In this document: positions 60,961 through 64,000 of the stretch, piece by piece
Position numbering within the stretch: position 1 is the first letter of the stretch
How the letters are laid out: each line of letters starts with the position of its first letter
Source: JANQIO01 sp043585095
GTDB lineage: Bacteria; Pseudomonadota; Gammaproteobacteria; Pseudomonadales; Halieaceae
Reading direction: 5' to 3'
Length of the DNA: 64,000 nucleotides
NCBI GenBank assembly: GCA_043585095.1
Contig: CP121321.1
Span: 868,001 to 932,000 of the forward strand
The notes under the pieces: generated by a model
Databases searched by the model: none
The model's input: only the letters and a program-made list of their open reading frames with translations
What the model was told of the DNA's origin: nothing
Translations under genes and position numbers: made by a program

Positions 60961-61706
60961 GCGACCTCGCCCTCAATCCAGGTATAGCCCTTCTCTTCTA
61001 GCTCAAGTGCCAGTGACTTGTCGCCAGAGCGCACGATGCGCCCTGCAGACAGCACGTGCACAAAGTCGGGTTCGATAAAGTCCAGCAAGCGTTGGTAGTG
61101 GGTGACCAGGACAAAAGCACGGTCGTCGGCGCGCATTGAATTAACGCCCTTGGCGACGACTTGCAGCGCGTCAATATCGAGACCTGAGTCGGTCTCGTCC
61201 ATGATGCAAAGACTGGGCTCCAGCAACATCATCTGCATCAGCTCGTTGCGTTTTTTCTCTCCACCCGAGAAACCTTCATTTACGCCGCGCTTCAAGAAGC
61301 CGGGGTCCAGGTCGACGGTCGCACTGGCTTCTCTGGCCATCTTCATAAAGCTCACGGTGTCGATCGCGTCCTGCCCGAGACTCTCTCTTTTAGCATCTAC
61401 GGCCGCCTTGAGGAATTCCATGTTGCTGACACCTGGAATTTCCACCGGGTATTGAAAAGCGAGGAACAAACCTTTGTGTGCGCGCTCTTCAGTGTCCATC
61501 TCAATCAAATTCTGGCCGTTAAACAGCACGCTGCCTTCGCTGACCTCATAACCCGGTCGTCCCGCCAATACGTGGCCGAGTGTGCTCTTGCCCGAGCCAT
61601 TTGGACCCATGATGGCATGCACTTCGCCGGGGTTAACCTCAAGGCTTAGGCCTTTGAGGATATCTTTGTCTTCTACCCGGGCGTGCAGGTTGTCGATCTT
61701 CAGCAT
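60957..61706 (-). CDS. sufC: FeS assembly ATPase SufC
   Basis: A 249-residue ABC-type ATPase with Walker A GPNGSGKSTL (about 34-43), signature FSGGEKKRNE, Walker B CIMDETDSGLD and the H-loop TH. SufC drives rearrangement of the SufB-SufD scaffold. It is separated from sufB by 114 bases containing a GGCGCGCC repeat hairpin. Confidence 0.95.
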   Translation of the reverse strand: MLKIDNLHARVEDKDILKGLSLEVNPGEVHAIMGPNGSGKSTLGHVLAGRPGYEVSEGSVLFNGQNLIEMDTEERAHKGLFLAFQYPVEIPGVSNMEFLKAAVDAKRESLGQDAIDTVSFMKMAREASATVDLDPGFLKRGVNEGFSGGEKKRNELMQMMLLEPSLCIMDETDSGLDIDALQVVAKGVNSMRADDRAFVLVTHYQRLLDFIEPDFVHVLSAGRIVRSGDKSLALELEEKGYTWIEGEVA

Positions 61707-61779
61707 TGTCGAATTTCTCTTTTATTGATGTGCTTGAATACGTTTGCGTTGCAAGCAGTGTTTCAAAAAATGGTGACGC

Positions 61780-61801
61780 GGCGCGCCGGTTAAGGCGCGC
61801 C
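61780..61801. promoter_or_regulatory. Hairpin of duplicated GGCGCGCC between sufB and sufC
   Basis: GGCGCGCC (61780-61787) and GGCGCGCC (61794-61801) flank a 6-base loop GGTTAA. As the octamer is its own reverse complement the two copies pair as an 8-bp GC-only stem. It sits in the 114-base gap downstream of sufB and upstream of sufC, without a T-run in either direction, so partial attenuation or mRNA protection is more likely than termination. Confidence 0.6.
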
Positions 61802-61820
61802 GAGATTTCCAGTCTAGTGG

Positions 61821-63263
61821 CTAGCCGACGGCCCCTTCGAGGCTGACTTCCAGAAGTTTGCCGGCTTCAACCGCAAATTCCATGGGCAGCTCCTTGAACA
61901 CTTCCTTGCAGAAGCCGTTCACAATCATCGATACCGCTTTTTCTTCATCCAGCCCACGCTGCAGGCAGAGATAAAGTTGGTCATCGCTGACCTTGGAGGT
62001 CGTCGCTTCGTGCTCGATAACAGCGCTCGGATTCTTGCTCTCGATGTAGGGGAAGGTGTGAGCACCGCAGGCATCGCCGATCAGTAGCGAGTCGCACTGG
62101 GTATAGTTGCGCGCGCCTTCTGCACGGGGGCCCATGCGCACCAGTCCGCGATAGGCGTTGCTGGATTTGCCAGCAGAAATCCCCTTGGAAATGATTGTAG
62201 AGCGGGTATTTTTGCCCAGATGAATCATTTTGGTGCCGGTGTCAGCTTGTTGATGATTATTGGTGAGCGCAACCGAGTAGAACTCACCGACGCTGTTATC
62301 ACCGCGCAGTATGCAGCTGGGGTATTTCCAGGTTACCGCGGAGCCTGTCTCGACCTGTGTCCATGAAATTTTGGCGTTGGTATGAGCCAGGCCGCGCTTG
62401 GTTACAAAGTTATAGATGCCACCAACACCTTCTTCATCGCCGGGATACCAGTTCTGGACGGTGGAATACTTAATTTCCGCGTCATCCATCGCCACCAGTT
62501 CCACCACGGCTGCGTGTAGTTGGTTTTCGTCGCGCATCGGTGCCGTGCAGCCCTCGAGATAGCTCACGTGACTGCCCTCTTCAGCAACGATGAGGGTGCG
62601 CTCGAATTGTCCGGTGTTGGCTTCGTTAATGCGGAAGTAGGTCGATAACTCCATAGGGCAACGCACACCTTTGGGGATGTACACAAACGAGCCATCAGAA
62701 AATACGGCACTGTTTAGCGCAGCGTAAAAATTGTCTTTGCGAGGTACTACGGTACCCAGGTGTTTACGCACCAGGTCCGGGTACTCTGCTATTGCCTCGG
62801 ACATAGAGCAAAATAGCACCCCGGCTTCGCCGAGCTTCTCGCGAAAGGTTGTTGTAACGGATACCGAATCGAACACCACATCGACGGCAACGCCAGCCAG
62901 CGCCGCGCGCTCGTGCAGTGGAATACCCAGTTTTTCGTAGGTCTCCAGCAGCTTGGGGTCGACTTCGTCCAAACTCTTTGGACGGTTCTCCGCCATGCTT
63001 TTGGGTGATGAGTAATAGGAGATCGCCTGGTAATCAATATCCGGGTAGTCGACGTGGGCCCAGGCCGGGTTGGCCATTTCCTGCCATACGCGGAAGGCTT
63101 CCAGTCGCCACTCCAGCATCCACTCCGGCTCTTGTTTCTTTGCCGATAGGGCACGTACCACGTCTTCATTCAGACCGGGCGGAAAAGTGTCGGACTCGAT
63201 CATCGTTGTGAAGCCCGCGGCATATTCGCGGCTGATGGCTTTGTCGATTTGTTCCTGACTCAT
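61821..63263 (-). CDS. sufB: FeS assembly protein SufB
   Basis: A 480-residue scaffold protein. It has RNYTQCDSLLIGDACGAHTFPYIESKNPSAVIEHEATTSKV near the C-terminus with the cluster-related C/H residues, and HVSYLEGCTAPMRDENQLHAAVVELVA in the middle. AAAGGAAAAAC precedes the ATG at 63263 (minus). It receives sulfur from SufE. It is the first suf structural gene after iscR. Confidence 0.95.
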   Translation of the reverse strand: MSQEQIDKAISREYAAGFTTMIESDTFPPGLNEDVVRALSAKKQEPEWMLEWRLEAFRVWQEMANPAWAHVDYPDIDYQAISYYSSPKSMAENRPKSLDEVDPKLLETYEKLGIPLHERAALAGVAVDVVFDSVSVTTTFREKLGEAGVLFCSMSEAIAEYPDLVRKHLGTVVPRKDNFYAALNSAVFSDGSFVYIPKGVRCPMELSTYFRINEANTGQFERTLIVAEEGSHVSYLEGCTAPMRDENQLHAAVVELVAMDDAEIKYSTVQNWYPGDEEGVGGIYNFVTKRGLAHTNAKISWTQVETGSAVTWKYPSCILRGDNSVGEFYSVALTNNHQQADTGTKMIHLGKNTRSTIISKGISAGKSSNAYRGLVRMGPRAEGARNYTQCDSLLIGDACGAHTFPYIESKNPSAVIEHEATTSKVSDDQLYLCLQRGLDEEKAVSMIVNGFCKEVFKELPMEFAVEAGKLLEVSLEGAVG

Positions 63264-63283
63264 GTTTTTCCTTTAGGTGCTTC

Positions 63284-63301
63284 GTCAGGCGTCTGCCTGA
63301 C
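63284..63301. promoter_or_regulatory. GTCAGGC/GCCTGAC hairpin in the iscR-sufB gap
   Basis: A 7-bp inverted repeat (63284-63290 and 63295-63301) with a 4-base loop lies 20 bases upstream of the sufB start codon within the 241-base gap 63264-63504. No T-run follows on the minus strand. In E. coli the equivalent iscR-iscS gap is the site of small-RNA regulation, so a structured leader is plausible. I see nothing else convincing in this gap. Confidence 0.5.
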
Positions 63302-63504
63302 TGCACGTTTTTGAGTTGGCAACTATTGCACTAACAATTGCTGCGTTTACCGGTTTACCAGATTGGGCTGGGTTCCTACCGTTTACTCATTGGCTATACG
63401 ATATCCGCGTATAGCTGGTTCCTGTTTGCAGTCGGACAAGCGCTATACAGATAGCTGCCATGCAGGACTTTTACGCAGTCCTCCGCATGCCTGACTAGCG
63501 GCGT

Positions 63505-63975
63505 TTATACGTTACTCACCGGTATTTCGGGCTCGCGCAGTCGATGCTGCTGTTGTGTAGAGATAGACAAGATATCCTGTCGCATAACCAGGTCAGCCAG
63601 AGTGATATCGCCAAGGAAATCGCGAATTTGATCGCTGAGATCCATCCACAGATGGTGGGTTAAGCAGGTTTCGCCCTTTTGGCAGTCCCCCGCACCTTTG
63701 CAGCGGGTTGCGTCTGTGGTTTCGTTCACTGCTTCGATGACTTCCGCCACGCTGATGTCGGCAGGTGATTTGCCCAGATTGTAGCCACCGCCTGGACCTC
63801 TAACGCTCTGCACCAGTCCTCGTCTGCGTAGTTGCGCGAATAGTTGCTCCAGATAGGACAGTGAAATGTCCTGCCGTTCAGAAATGCCCGCCAACGGCGT
63901 AGGACCGCTATCCTGATTCAAAGCGAGGTCGAGGATCGACGTTACGGCGTAACGTCCCTTGGTAGTCAGTCGCAT
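63505..63975 (-). CDS. iscR: IscR-type Rrf2 family transcriptional regulator
   Basis: A 156-residue Rrf2 regulator. The N-terminal winged helix-turn-helix is at residues 1-65 (KGRYAVTSILDLALN, ISLSYLEQLFAQLRRRGLV, VRGPGGGYNL). Three cluster-binding cysteines lie at C92, C98 and C104 with H107 after them, exactly the positions of E. coli IscR. It binds a [2Fe-2S] cluster and represses the operon when clusters are plentiful. The start is 25 bases from the window end, so the promoter it would bind is mostly outside. Confidence 0.93.
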   Translation of the reverse strand: MRLTTKGRYAVTSILDLALNQDSGPTPLAGISERQDISLSYLEQLFAQLRRRGLVQSVRGPGGGYNLGKSPADISVAEVIEAVNETTDATRCKGAGDCQKGETCLTHHLWMDLSDQIRDFLGDITLADLVMRQDILSISTQQQHRLREPEIPVSNV

Positions 63976-64000
63976 AAGCTTGGATTTCGCTGGTGCCGAG

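Noticed and set aside
1..64000. tRNA, rRNA or insertion sequence
   Set aside because: By eye I found no tRNA-like cloverleaf in the gaps, no transposase-like frame and no terminal inverted repeats with target duplications; a dedicated RNA scan was not possible.

Overview
The window looks like chromosome from a marine gammaproteobacterium; a Halieaceae (OM60/NOR5)-type organism is my best guess. The basis is moderate-to-high GC, a SUF operon headed by an IscR-type regulator, a TonB receptor, a glucosylglycerate cluster, a FadE-type acyl-CoA dehydrogenase and many fatty-acid/CoA genes. The lineage is inferred from gene content, not from a marker-gene comparison. I saw no rRNA, tRNA, insertion sequence, phage gene or CRISPR array.

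Layout. 1-5.3 kb: the N-terminus of a penicillin-acylase-type hydrolase (cut by the window edge) behind a TetR regulator, divergent from a sphingosine-phosphate-lyase-like PLP decarboxylase and an MFS transporter, then an SDR dehydrogenase. 5.3-7.8 kb: fadE. 8-10.5 kb: a non-canonical sigma-70 factor divergent from a MerR regulator, with a 38-residue cysteine-rich ORF overlapping the MerR stop codon. 10.5-11.6 kb: a PPOX-fold protein and a DUF3833 lipoprotein. 11.85-16.5 kb: a four-gene cluster that can form a closed glucosylglycerate cycle (glycerate kinase, phosphatase, GpgS, GH13 phosphorylase). 16.5-19.3 kb: a metallophosphoesterase and a PlsC-GNAT acyltransferase gene interrupted by a frameshift. 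19.4-20.1 kb: two unrecognised small genes behind a strong Fur box. 20.1-24.6 kb: a tightly overlapped operon of a quaternary-amine-type ABC transporter plus egtB and egtD, apparently an ergothioneine synthesis and uptake unit.

25.4-34.6 kb is a catabolic region: a CoA ligase, two MaoC hydratases, a TetR regulator with a clear palindromic operator, a TLP1-like thiolase homologue, a TauD-type dioxygenase, a class II aldolase, a lipoyl synthase and an amidohydrolase. 34.7-42.5 kb holds a GlpQ phosphodiesterase, two small conserved proteins, an M20 amidohydrolase, an acyl-CoA synthetase with an acyltransferase, and AvtA. 42.6-51.3 kb holds glpD, an outer-membrane porin-like protein, a GntP permease with a TonB receptor, a 14-bp minisatellite, a GNAT enzyme and a MipA-family protein. 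51.3-56.9 kb: YccF, SelO, a spinster-type MFS transporter, a small secreted protein and a Pit phosphate transporter.

57-64 kb (minus strand) is a complete SUF iron-sulfur assembly operon: iscR-sufB-sufC-sufD-sufS-(A-type carrier)-sufT-sufE.

The most interesting items are the ergothioneine transporter/biosynthesis operon, the sigma/MerR/micro-ORF locus, the glucosylglycerate cycle, the Fur-controlled unknown genes, four short tandem-repeat loci and several palindromic operator candidates.
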